This document shows positions 1 through 9,439 of a stretch of DNA of 64,000 nucleotides, in pieces. Made by a program: the position numbers and the translations under genes. Each line of letters starts with the position of its first letter. Within the stretch, counting starts at the first letter, position 1. The DNA comes from Chamaea fasciata (Eukaryota; Chordata; Aves; Passeriformes; Sylviidae): the NCBI GenBank assembly GCA_029207755.1, contig JARCOQ010000005.1:49813563-49877562 (forward strand), written 5' to 3'. The notes below the pieces were generated by a model. The model was given only the letters and a program-made list of their open reading frames with translations, was not told the DNA's origin and made no database searches.

Positions 1-32
1 GTCTTGAATGCTGCCAAGACAAAGCACACCCT

Positions 33-428
33 GTGCTTTCTGGATGGAGCTCGAGCACCTCAGCAATGAGCCGAATGTTTAGGCTGCAGACACCGGGGCT
101 TGCTATCCCTGCTTCTCCTTTGCCTCGGTGTATTTTACACAAGCAGGCAATGAACGCAACCAGGTGCCTACAACCAGAGCAGGCACGGCAACAGTTCAGC
201 CACATCCAATTTAACCTCAGCGGAGAAGGAGAAGCGCCAAAGCAGCAGCGAGTACCGCAAAACCACCGCATCAGGGGGAACGCCAAACATGTCTTTGGTG
301 ATTTCTACTGCAGGGACACGGTCACACTTGTCTGTGCGGTGCAACCACCAAGGGTTTCTATCCTCCTCTCCCGAAAAAACGAGTGCTACGCTTTGGTTTT
401 GCCCGGCACTGAGAGGCTGCGCTGGTAG
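33..428 (+). other. 131-codon ORF, probably non-coding
   Basis: This is the longest open frame of the unit, starting at an ATG with no recognisable domain, signal peptide or membrane segment. It reads into the CpG-rich segment. In units 6, 18 and 19 an extra A (at 15891, 53481 and 56615) shifts the frame after codon 48, giving a 60-residue product. In unit 15 an A-to-T change at 44206 replaces an Arg by Trp. Open frames overlap it on the opposite strand (122 and 97 codons). Repeated frameshifts in a near-identical array argue against protein function. A short recently dead gene cannot be excluded. Confidence 0.15.
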
Positions 429-580
429 CTTGCCGAGCTTCCCTAGCTCGCCGCAGTTCACGCGCCTTACGTAGATGACGCAGCAGAGGCTATTCAGGAA
501 AGTTAGCGTAGGTTACGCAATCGACGTAAATCGCCTCGGCTGCCCAAGTTCCCTGGCGGATCGGGATTGCTGGTGCCCAG
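121..580. promoter_or_regulatory. CpG-rich segment, possible CpG-island promoter
   Basis: I count about 31 CpG dinucleotides in these 460 bases, against roughly 40 in the remaining 2.6 kb of the unit, a four-fold or greater enrichment. The segment contains ATGACGCAGC (475-484, fits the antioxidant-response consensus RTGACNNNGC), TTACGTAG (467-474) and TTACGCAAT (513-521, fits the C/EBP consensus TKNNGNAAK), with ACGTAA just downstream. There is no TATA box at a convincing position. CpG islands commonly mark vertebrate promoters; that this one is active is inference. The segment recurs in all 21 copies. Four overlapping frames on both strands are open here, which is expected for stop-poor GC-rich DNA and is not evidence of coding. 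Confidence 0.45.
434..450. repeat. Small inverted repeat in CpG-rich segment
   Basis: CGAGCT and AGCTCG face each other around the 5-base loop TCCCT. The arms are intact in every copy, including units 2 and 3, where the base just before the left arm is T instead of C (3571 and 6708). Function is unknown and the dyad is short enough to be chance. Confidence 0.4.
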
Positions 581-758
581 GGCAACTGTTTTTTTTCCTA
601 AGGTTCAAAGCAAGAAGCTAGAGGAGGAAGTTCTGCTAAAAAATCCAAACATCAGCGGAGCTGGCAGACTTAGACCAAAAGCAGAAAAAGCTGAAAAGAT
701 GCTCGGTGTTCCAAGCTGCACACTTCGATTTTCAAGCAGAGAAAGAAGGACAAAAAAG

Positions 759-766
759 AAAAAAAA
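759..766 (+). repeat. Diagnostic A8/A7 homopolymer
   Basis: This run has 8 A in units 1-10, 12 and 15, and 7 A in units 11, 13, 14 and 16-21. The A7 state always occurs with A instead of C at u886, 120 bases downstream, so the two sites mark two unit haplotypes. The linkage argues that the length difference is real and not a sequencing error. Confidence 0.85.
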
Positions 767-1015
767 TATTCTTAGCACCCTGATGAAACATTCACTACCA
801 ACTACAGATACTGGGAGGCTGAAAGTCAGAAGATGGCTTTAACATCCCTTTTCTTCACGGGCTTAACGGTCATTTTCTTGGACAACACCTCATCTAAGCT
901 TTAAGGCCTTAGCAGAAGTTTTACCATCTTTCCCATTCACTTTCTATACAATTTCTCTTAGTGGGCAATGAAGGAAATCAGTCCTATTTCATATCTGCCA
1001 ATCATAGAATCACCT

Positions 1016-1032
1016 CTTTCTTCTAGAGAAAG
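1016..1032. repeat. Small inverted repeat before A/C-rich block
   Basis: CTTTCT and AGAAAG flank a TCTAG loop. It lies directly between an ATCATAGAATCAC string and the A/C-rich block. No function is evident. Confidence 0.3.
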
Positions 1033-1124
1033 AAAACCAAACCAAAACCAAACCGAACCAAAAAACCCCAACAAAACAACAACAACAAACCACAGAAGAA
1101 AGCAGACCAAAAAACCAAACCAAC
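1031..1124 (+). repeat. A/C-rich strand-asymmetric low-complexity block
   Basis: About 95 bases are almost devoid of T and poor in G, made of imperfect AACC-type repeats followed by AAC trinucleotide repeats. It holds three unit-diagnostic sites: u1055 (G or A, a CpG-to-CpA type change), u1115 (C, or G in units 3 and 6) and u1123 (A, or G in units 2 and 4). Its length is constant in all copies, unlike the poly(A) tract. On the minus strand it reads as a low-complexity hydrophobic peptide within a 117-codon frame, which is a compositional by-product. Confidence 0.75.
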
Positions 1125-1392
1125 AGGTTTCTGAAACTTGCTTTGAAAGAGAAAAGCTGGATTCCAAGACTAACTGTGAAGCATCCTCCTTTGACTAGAA
1201 ATGGGATTTCCCACCCCAGGACACAGCAGTGCCCAGGGTAGCCCCCAAACCCTGCAGAACCCAGCTCTGCTGAGGTGGGGAGCAGCTTTGGTCTCTTCTT
1301 CCAGGCAGCCTGGAGCAAGCACAAACAGCAGCAGACAAAGCTCACCCAAGCCCCTGGCTTCATGAGCTCCTAGGCAGAGCAACAGCAGTCAT

Positions 1393-1430
1393 GAATATTT
1401 AATCCAAATATACTCTGTTGATTTATCAAC
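1393..1430. repeat. AT-rich segment with two dyads
   Basis: ATATTT/AAATAT arms around a 5-base loop lie just upstream of GTTGAT-TT-ATCAAC at 1417-1430. Both are unchanged in the copies I compared. The second resembles an HNF1-like half-site pair but with a 2-base instead of a 1-base spacer, so I do not call it a binding site. Confidence 0.3.
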
Positions 1431-1639
1431 GAGTCTTTTTGGCATGACTTGAAACCTACACAATTAAATATAGTAGAGAGGATGTAGAAAGGAGTGAAAT
1501 TTCAGGTCCAGAATACCTTCCTTCGGTTTTGCTAGGGCTACGCAAGAAAACAGCCGCAGGAAGATAGAAGATGATCTATTAAATCAAGACCAACTTTTTT
1601 GGTGAACATCTTGTACACAAGAAGAGAGTTTTAACGGGG

Positions 1640-1843
1640 ATGCCTGCTCCTTGCAAAGCACCTACATTTTATTTTAGACAAGAAGGAATACGGAGGAGAT
1701 ACAGTCACATTCTACTTTTACTGCAGCTGAATGAGCAGCGGTCTCAGTGTTCACTGAAGAATGAGAATTGGCATTGGTTTGAAACACTCAATGAAGATGT
1801 CAATGGCATTTGCTTTTCTAAAGAACTTCTTCTGCCCGTGTAA
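1640..1843 (+). other. 67-codon ORF with exon-like edges, unproven
   Basis: The frame starts at ATG 1640. An acceptor-like site (pyrimidine-rich stretch ending in CTGCAG at 1721-1726) falls inside it, and a donor-like GTAAGA begins at 1840, where the in-frame TAA stop also lies. The 113-base interval 1727-1839 is fully open in this frame. Across the 20 complete copies the predicted peptide is identical; the only base change found is synonymous (G to A at 29987, CAG to CAA in unit 10). With so little variation in the array this conservation is weak evidence. I recognise no family. It could be a fossil exon captured in the satellite or chance. Confidence 0.2.
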
Positions 1844-1880
1844 GATTTTTCTTTAAAGTGCATTTTAGGAAAAAGAAGAG

Positions 1881-1895
1881 TAATAATAATAATTA
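1881..1895 (+). repeat. Short TAA microsatellite
   Basis: Four TAA-type repeats are followed by an A-rich stretch. It appears constant in length in all 20 complete units, so it is not an active length polymorphism in this array. Confidence 0.6.
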
Positions 1896-2000
1896 AAAAA
1901 ACAAAAATCAGTAAGACCCCAAAATCCACGAGAAGTATTTTTGGAGCTGCCATCAACAATCCATAGCCTTAAGTCCAGCCACAGAACAGAAGCAGCTCCA

Positions 2001-2021
2001 GTGACTCAGCCACGTCACCTG
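2001..2021. promoter_or_regulatory. AP-1/ARE, CRE-half and E-box motif cluster
   Basis: GTGACTCAGC (2001-2010) is a full match to the RTGACNNNGC antioxidant-response/NF-E2 consensus and contains the AP-1 core TGACTCA. It is followed immediately by CACGTCA (2011-2017, CRE half-site) and CACCTG (2016-2021, E-box bound by ZEB/E2A-type factors). The cluster is present in all 20 complete units. Motif matches of this length arise by chance; occupancy is not shown by sequence. Confidence 0.3.
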
Positions 2022-2604
2022 AGTTCCAGTAGCCTCGAATGCACTGAAGGCATTGTGTCTTGCTTCATTGGGTACTATGTTGCACTGTACGGAAGTCTAT
2101 CAAAGCCAACTGAATGAAATGAACAATTCTTTCTATTTCAAGAAGGAAAAGCACTTGACCAGGAAATACAGAAGAAGACTGGACAGAGATTGGTAAATAA
2201 GGCAAGACTGCAGCACCCCTTGCTAAAACACCAAATGAACACCTGCAAAACACAGAAAAAAGTCTGCCTTCTTCTTTTATCGTCGCTAAAGTGGACAGTC
2301 TACCTGCTTCCTGGGTCCAAACATAGTTCAAACTGCAAATTGTTCGTTTGTTTCAACTGCACGGTGAAGAATCCTCAGCAAACCATGCCCTGCTCCATTT
2401 ATGATCAACGTATTCTTGTTCGGCTTCTTGGGAAAGTTTCCAAGGAGATTTTCATCATATTGGTCGTGATGAAATACTAAAGAAACCACCCAGGAATCGC
2501 ATTTTCTAACTACAGAACTGCTCCTGACATCTGTAGCAAAATTTCATTTGCTTTTCTTTGTCCTCTAATGCACCCATTAATATTGGTCACTTAACCACAC
2601 TGAG

Positions 2605-2647
2605 CTCTCTTAACTTGCACTTGCACTTTCGGTTTCTTTTTTTCCAG
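2605..2647 (+). other. Strong 3' splice-acceptor-like signal
   Basis: A branch-point-like CTTAAC precedes a pyrimidine-rich tract that ends in TTTTTTTCCAG at 2647. Spacing and composition match a vertebrate acceptor well. The single substitution seen in the tract (C at 15221 in unit 5) keeps a pyrimidine. The site recurs once per unit on the plus strand only. Confidence 0.45.
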
Positions 2648-2811
2648 CTTGATGCTGCCTCAGAAACGATGTCTGTAGGAGCTGCACGTTAGACAGGCAC
2701 GTCAGCTCTTCAGAAAGTGGAGGCTGTAAGGATTAAAAGGGACTCTCTCAAGTGGAAGGCAGGATTCTGGCTTGCAGGGCTGCTGTCCATGCTCAGAAGG
2801 ACAGCAGCAAG
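2648..2811 (+). ncRNA. Candidate non-coding exon (164 nt)
   Basis: The interval runs from the acceptor at 2647 to AAG|GTAACA at 2811/2812. A second donor, AAG|GTAAAA at 2833/2834, would extend it to 186 nt. All three frames contain stops, so if it is an exon it is not internal coding sequence. Repeated transcription across units could join one such exon per unit. This rests on splice-site appearance alone. Unit 2 has two C-to-T changes inside (5883, 5885), units 8, 9 and 11 have C at u2720, and unit 15 has A at 46654. Confidence 0.25.
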
Positions 2812-2905
2812 GTAACACTCAGCTGTTCTTAAGGTAAAATTCAAGCTTCCTGCCTTAGAAAGAAGGCTAAGTTTTTACCTCAGCTCTACCCTCTCCAAGT
2901 TCTAG

Positions 2906-2907
<2 letters not shown>

Positions 2908-2946
<39 letters not shown>
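2908..2946 (+). repeat. Poly(A) tract, hypervariable (unit 1, 39 A)
   Basis: This is the only strongly length-variable part of the unit. Across units 1-20 the tract measures 39, 38, 65, 42, 33, 56, 29, 28, 27, 29, 29, 32, 29, 34, 47, 32, 34, 35, 64 and 69 bases. It is always followed by GAGTGGTGTC. No AATAAA lies in the 40 bases upstream; the nearest variant signal, ATTAAA, is about 170 bases upstream. It may be the tail of an old retroposed sequence trapped in the unit, or an expanded homopolymer. Homopolymer lengths are error-prone in long reads. Confidence 0.9.
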
Positions 2947-2949
<3 letters not shown>

Positions 2950-3043
2950 TGGTGTCTTCACGCCCTCAAGCTTTTCTCCATCCTTTTTTTTTGACCCTAA
3001 TTGCTCCTCCACTCGCCGTGATGCTTTTGGTTGCATGAGATAG

Positions 3044-3070
3044 GGGCTGCCTGGGTCACAGGAGCAGCCC
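3044..3070. repeat. Inverted repeat GGGCTGC/GCAGCCC
   Basis: Seven-base arms flank a 13-base loop in the GC-richer segment after poly(A). It is unchanged in every copy examined. It could form a hairpin in RNA; no function is known. Confidence 0.4.
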
Positions 3071-3138
3071 AGGGAAGCAGGAGGCACGGAAGGAAAAGCG
3101 GAGGGCAACAGGCAGAAGCCATTTCCAAAGCGCTTTCC

Positions 3139-6043
3139 GTCTTGAATGCTGCCAAGACAAAGCACACCCTGTGCTTTCTGGATGGAGCTCGAGCACCTCA
3201 GCAATGAGCCGAATGTTTAGGCTGCAGACACCGGGGCTTGCTATCCCTGCTTCTCCTTTGCCTCGGTGTATTTTACACAAGCAGGCAATGAACGCAACCA
3301 GGTGCCTACAACCAGAGCAGGCACGGCAACAGTTCAGCCACATCCAATTTAACCTCAGCGGAGAAGGAGAAGCGCCAAAGCAGCAGCGAGTACCGCAAAA
3401 CCACCGCATCAGGGGGAACGCCAAACATGTCTTTGGTGATTTCTACTGCAGGGACACGGTCACACTTGTCTGTGCGGTGCAACCACCAAGGGTTTCTATC
3501 CTCCTCTCCCGAAAAAACGAGTGCTACGCTTTGGTTTTGCCCGGCACTGAGAGGCTGCGCTGGTAGCTTGTCGAGCTTCCCTAGCTCGCCGCAGTTCACG
3601 CGCCTTACGTAGATGACGCAGCAGAGGCTATTCAGGAAAGTTAGCGTAGGTTACGCAATCGACGTAAATCGCCTCGGCTGCCCAAGTTCCCTGGCGGATC
3701 GGGATTGCTGGTGCCCAGGGCAACTGTTTTTTTTCCTAAGGTTCAAAGCAAGAAGCTAGAGGAGGAAGTTCTGCTAAAAAATCCAAACATCAGCGGAGCT
3801 GGCAGACTTAGACCAAAAGCAGAACAAGCTGAAAAGATGCTCGGTGTTCCAAGCTGCACACTTCGATTTTCAAGCAGAGAAAGAAGGACAAAAAAGAAAA
3901 AAAATATTCTTAGCACCCTGATGAAACATTCACTACCAACTACAGATACTGGGAGGCTGAAAGTCAGAAGATGGCTTTAACATCCCTTTTCTTCACGGGC
4001 TTAACGGTCATTTTCTTGGACAACACCTCATCTAAGCTTTAAGGCCTTAGCAGAAGTTTTACCATCTTTCCCATTCACTTTCTATACAATTTCTCTTAGT
4101 GGGCAATGAAGGAAATCAGTCCTATTTCATATCTGCCAATCATAGAATCACCTCTTTCTTCTAGAGAAAGAAAACCAAACCAAAACCAAACCGAACCAAA
4201 AAACCCCAACAAAACAACAACAACAAACCACAGAAGAAAGCAGACCAAAAAACCAAACCAGCAGGTTTCTGAAACTTGCTTTGAAAGAGAAAAGCTGGAT
4301 TCCAAGACTAACTGTGAAGCATCCTCCTTTGACTAGAAATGGGATTTCCCACCCCAGGACACAGCAGTGCCCAGGGTAGCCCCCAAACCCTGCAGAACCC
4401 AGCTCTGCTGAGGTGGGGAGCAGCTTTGGTCTCTTCTTCCAGGCAGCCTGGAGCAAGCACAAACAGCAGCAGACAAAGCTCACCCAAGCCCCTGGCTTCA
4501 TGAGCTCCTAGGCAGAGCAACAGCAGTCATGAATATTTAATCCAAATATACTCTGTTGATTTATCAACGAGTCTTTTTGGCATGACTTGAAACCTACACA
4601 ATTAAATATAGTAGAGAGGATGTAGAAAGGAGTGAAATTTCAGGTCCAGAATACCTTCCTTCGGTTTTGCTAGGGCTACGCAAGAAAACAGCCGCAGGAA
4701 GATAGAAGATGATCTATTAAATCAAGACCAACTTTTTTGGTGAACATCTTGTACACAAGAAGAGAGTTTTAACGGGGATGCCTGCTCCTTGCAAAGCACC
4801 TACATTTTATTTTAGACAAGAAGGAATACGGAGGAGATACAGTCACATTCTACTTTTACTGCAGCTGAATGAGCAGCGGTCTCAGTGTTCACTGAAGAAT
4901 GAGAATTGGCATTGGTTTGAAACACTCAATGAAGATGTCAATGGCATTTGCTTTTCTAAAGAACTTCTTCTGCCCGTGTAAGATTTTTCTTTAAAGTGCA
5001 TTTTAGGAAAAAGAAGAGTAATAATAATAATTAAAAAAACAAAAATCAGTAAGACCCCAAAATCCACGAGAAGTATTTTTGGAGCTGCCATCAACAATCC
5101 ATAGCCTTAAGTCCAGCCACAGAACAGAAGCAGCTCCAGTGACTCAGCCACGTCACCTGAGTTCCAGTAGCCTCGAATGCACTGAAGGCATTGTGTCTTG
5201 CTTCATTGGGTACTATGTTGCACTGTACGGAAGTCTATCAAAGCCAACTGAATGAAATGAACAATTCTTTCTATTTCAAGAAGGAAAAGCACTTGACCAG
5301 GAAATACAGAAGAAGACTGGACAGAGATTGGTAAATAAGGCAAGACTGCAGCACCCCTTGCTAAAACACCAAATGAACACCTGCAAAACACAGAAAAAAG
5401 TCTGCCTTCTTCTTTTATCGTCGCTAAAGTGGACAGTCTACCTGCTTCCTGGGTCCAAACATAGTTCAAACTGCAAATTGTTCGTTTGTTTCAACTGCAC
5501 GGTGAAGAATCCTCAGCAAACCATGCCCTGCTCCATTTATGATCAACGTATTCTTGTTCGGCTTCTTGGGAAAGTTTCCAAGGAGATTTTCATCATATTG
5601 GTCGTGATGAAATACTAAAGAAACCACCCAGGAATCGCATTTTCTAACTACAGAACTGCTCCTGACATCTGTAGCAAAATTTAATTCGCTTTTCTTTGTC
5701 CTCTAATGCACCCATTAATATTGGTCACTTAACCACACTGAGCTCTCTTAACTTGCACTTGCACTTTCGGTTTCTTTTTTTCCAGCTTGATGCTGCCTCA
5801 GAAACGATGTCTGTAGGAGCTGCACGTTAGACAGGCACGTCAGCTCTTCAGAAAGTGGAGGCTGTAAGGATTAAAAGGGACTTTTTCAAGTGGAAGGCAG
5901 GATTCTGGCTTGCAGGGCTGCTGTCCATGCTCAGAAGGACAGCAGCAAGGTAACACTCAGCTGTTCTTAAGGTAAAATTCAAGCTTCCTGCCTTAGAAAG
6001 AAGGCTAAGTTTTTACCTCAGCTCTACCCTCTCCAAGTTCTAC

Positions 6044-6086
<43 letters not shown>

Positions 6087-6275
6087 TGGTGTCTTCACGC
6101 CCTCAAGCTTTTCTCCATCCTTTTTTTTTGACCCTAATTGCTCCTCCACTCGCCGTGATGCTTTTGGTTGCATGAGATAGGGGCTGCCTGGGTCACAGGA
6201 GCAGCCCAGGGAAGCAGGAGGCACGGAAGGAAAAGCGGAGGGCAACAGGCAGAAGCCATTTCCAAAGCGCTTTCC
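3139..6275 (+). repeat. Repeat unit 2, the most divergent copy
   Basis: The poly(A) is 38 A at 6046-6083. Differences from the common sequence: T at 3571 (shared with unit 3), G at 4261 and C at 6043 (both shared with unit 4), and private changes at 5683, 5687, 5883 and 5885. The four private substitutions fall within about 200 bases, the densest cluster in the window. Confidence 0.97.
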
Positions 6276-9180
6276 GTCTTGAATGCTGCCAAGACAAAGC
6301 ACACCCTGTGCTTTCTGGATGGAGCTCGAGCACCTCAGCAATGAGCCGAATGTTTAGGCTGCAGACACCGGGGCTTGCTATCCCTGCTTCTCCTTTGCCT
6401 CGGTGTATTTTACACAAGCAGGCAATGAACGCAACCAGGTGCCTACAACCAGAGCAGGCACGGCAACAGTTCAGCCACATCCAATTTAACCTCAGCGGAG
6501 AAGGAGAAGCGCCAAAGCAGCAGCGAGTACCGCAAAACCACCGCATCAGGGGGAACGCCAAACATGTCTTTGGTGATTTCTACTGCAGGGACACGGTCAC
6601 ACTTGTCTGTGCGGTGCAACCACCAAGGGTTTCTATCCTCCTCTCCCGAAAAAACGAGTGCTACGCTTTGGTTTTGCCCGGCACTGAGAGGCTGCGCTGG
6701 TAGCTTGTCGAGCTTCCCTAGCTCGCCGCAGTTCACGCGCCTTACGTAGATGACGCAGCAGAGGCTATTCAGGAAAGTTAGCGTAGGTTACGCAATCGAC
6801 GTAAATCGCCTCGGCTGCCCAAGTTCCCTGGCGGATCGGGATTGCTGGTGCCCAGGGCAACTGTTTTTTTTCCTAAGGTTCAAAGCAAGAAGCTAGAGGA
6901 GGAAGTTCTGCTAAAAAATCCAAACATCAGCGGAGCTGGCAGACTTAGACCAAAAGCAGAACAAGCTGAAAAGATGCTCGGTGTTCCAAGCTGCACACTT
7001 CGATTTTCAAGCAGAGAAAGAAGGACAAAAAAGAAAAAAAATATTCTTAGCACCCTGATGAAACATTCACTACCAACTACAGATACTGGGAGGCTGAAAG
7101 TCAGAAGATGGCTTTAACATCCCTTTTCTTCACGGGCTTAACGGTCATTTTCTTGGACAACACCTCATCTAAGCTTTAAGGCCTTAGCAGAAGTTTTACC
7201 ATCTTTCCCATTCACTTTCTATACAATTTCTCTTAGTGGGCAATGAAGGAAATCAGTCCTATTTCATATCTGCCAATCATAGAATCACCTCTTTCTTCTA
7301 GAGAAAGAAAACCAAACCAAAACCAAACCGAACCAAAAAACCCCAACAAAACAACAACAACAAACCACAGAAGAAAGCAGACCAAAAAAGCAAACCAACA
7401 GGTTTCTGAAACTTGCTTTGAAAGAGAAAAGCTGGATTCCAAGACTAACTGTGAAGCATCCTCCTTTGACTAGAAATGGGATTTCCCACCCCAGGACACA
7501 GCAGTGCCCAGGGTAGCCCCCAAACCCTGCAGAACCCAGCTCTGCTGAGGTGGGGAGCAGCTTTGGTCTCTTCTTCCAGGCAGCCTGGAGCAAGCACAAA
7601 CAGCAGCAGACAAAGCTCACCCAAGCCCCTGGCTTCATGAGCTCCTAGGCAGAGCAACAGCAGTCATGAATATTTAATCCAAATATACTCTGTTGATTTA
7701 TCAACGAGTCTTTTTGGCATGACTTGAAACCTACACAATTAAATATAGTAGAGAGGATGTAGAAAGGAGTGAAATTTCAGGTCCAGAATACCTTCCTTCG
7801 GTTTTGCTAGGGCTACGCAAGAAAACAGCCGCAGGAAGATAGAAGATGATCTATTAAATCAAGACCAACTTTTTTGGTGAACATCTTGTACACAAGAAGA
7901 GAGTTTTAACGGGGATGCCTGCTCCTTGCAAAGCACCTACATTTTATTTTAGACAAGAAGGAATACGGAGGAGATACAGTCACATTCTACTTTTACTGCA
8001 GCTGAATGAGCAGCGGTCTCAGTGTTCACTGAAGAATGAGAATTGGCATTGGTTTGAAACACTCAATGAAGATGTCAATGGCATTTGCTTTTCTAAAGAA
8101 CTTCTTCTGCCCGTGTAAGATTTTTCTTTAAAGTGCATTTTAGGAAAAAGAAGAGTAATAATAATAATTAAAAAAACAAAAATCAGTAAGACCCCAAAAT
8201 CCACGAGAAGTATTTTTGGAGCTGCCATCAACAATCCATAGCCTTAAGTCCAGCCACAGAACAGAAGCAGCTCCAGTGACTCAGCCACGTCACCTGAGTT
8301 CCAGTAGCCTCGAATGCACTGAAGGCATTGTGTCTTGCTTCATTGGGTACTATGTTGCACTGTACGGAAGTCTATCAAAGCCAACTGAATGAAATGAACA
8401 ATTCTTTCTATTTCAAGAAGGAAAAGCACTTGACCAGGAAATACAGAAGAAGACTGGACAGAGATTGGTAAATAAGGCAAGACTGCAGCACCCCTTGCTA
8501 AAACACCAAATGAACACCTGCAAAACACAGAAAAAAGTCTGCCTTCTTCTTTTATCGTCGCTAAAGTGGACAGTCTACCTGCTTCCTGGGTCCAAACATA
8601 GTTCAAACTGCAAATTGTTCGTTTGTTTCAACTGCACGGTGAAGAATCCTCAGCAAACCATGCCCTGCTCCATTTATGATCAACGTATTCTTGTTCGGCT
8701 TCTTGGGAAAGTTTCCAAGGAGATTTTCATCATATTGGTCGTGATGAAATACTAAAGAAACCACCCAGGAATCGCATTTTCTAACTACAGAACTGCTCCT
8801 GACATCTGTAGCAAAATTTCATTTGCTTTTCTTTGTCCTCTAATGCACCCATTAATATTGGTCACTTAACCACACTGAGCTCTCTTAACTTGCACTTGCA
8901 CTTTCGGTTTCTTTTTTTCCAGCTTGATGCTGCCTCAGAAACGATGTCTGTAGGAGCTGCACGTTAGACAGGCACGTCAGCTCTTCAGAAAGTGGAGGCT
9001 GTAAGGATTAAAAGGGACTCTCTCAAGTGGAAGGCAGGATTCTGGCTTGCAGGGCTGCTGTCCATGCTCAGAAGGACAGCAGCAAGGTAACACTCAGCTG
9101 TTCTTAAGGTAAAATTCAAGCTTCCTGCCTTAGAAAGAAGGCTAAGTTTTTACCTCAGCTCTACCCTCTCCAAGTTCTAG

Positions 9181-9230
<50 letters not shown>

Positions 9231-9439
9231 AGAAAAAAAAAAAAAAAGAGTGGTGTCTTCACGCCCTCAAGCTTTTCTCCATCCTTTTTTTTTGACCCTA
9301 ATTGCTCCTCCACTCGCCGTGATGCTTTTGGTTGCATGAGATAGGGGCTGCCTGGGTCACAGGAGCAGCCCAGGGAAGCAGGAGGCACGGAAGGAAAAGC
9401 GGAGGGCAACAGGCAGAAGCCATTTCCAAAGCGCTTTCC
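6276..9439 (+). repeat. Repeat unit 3
   Basis: It carries T at 6708 (shared with unit 2) and G at 7390 within the A/C-rich block (shared only with unit 6). It has a long interrupted poly(A). The A8/C886 haplotype is present. Confidence 0.97.
9183..9247 (+). repeat. Interrupted poly(A), unit 3 (65 nt)
   Basis: The structure is A35-G-A13-G-A15. The terminal G-A15 block matches that of unit 6, with which this unit also shares G at u1115, so the two tracts probably have a common origin. Confidence 0.85.

Larger units (their letters stand above)
1..3138 (+). repeat. Repeat unit 1 (reference for u-coordinates)
   Basis: First complete unit. The phase is arbitrary, set by the window start. It carries the A8 run at 759-766, C at 886, G at 1055, A at 1608 and an uninterrupted 39-base poly(A) at 2908-2946. 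Its distinguishing base is A at 687, otherwise C in all copies except unit 11. At u687 this changes a Gln codon to Lys in a 91-codon ORF that I regard as non-coding. Confidence 0.97.

Noticed and set aside
156..172. CTCF site at ACCAGGTGCC
   Set aside because: The core resembles CCAGGTGGC with one key mismatch and no supporting flank; it fits an E-box equally well.
33..428. 131-codon ORF as a tandemly amplified protein gene
   Set aside because: No recognisable domain, frameshifted in units 6, 18 and 19, and overlapping open frames on both strands in a GC-rich region.
600..612. Pol III B-box (GGTTCAAAGC)
   Set aside because: Incomplete match and no A-box at the expected distance upstream; no tRNA-like fold.
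1005..1017. ATCATAGAATCAC as the end of a reverse-oriented CR1 retrotransposon
   Set aside because: The terminal-repeat-like string is present but the neighbouring sequence does not look like CR1; kept only as a weak hint of a bird genome.
1010..1363. 117-codon minus-strand frame with hydrophobic runs resembling a membrane protein
   Set aside because: The Phe/Val/Trp/Leu-rich part is simply the complement of the A/C-rich low-complexity block.
1739..2282. Variant-free stretch of about 540 bases as a selected core
   Set aside because: With about 26 variable sites in 3.1 kb a gap of this size is not surprising by chance.
2902..3204. Minus-strand ORFs with poly-Phe ends
   Set aside because: The poly-Phe is the complement of poly(A), and the ORF length varies only with that tract.
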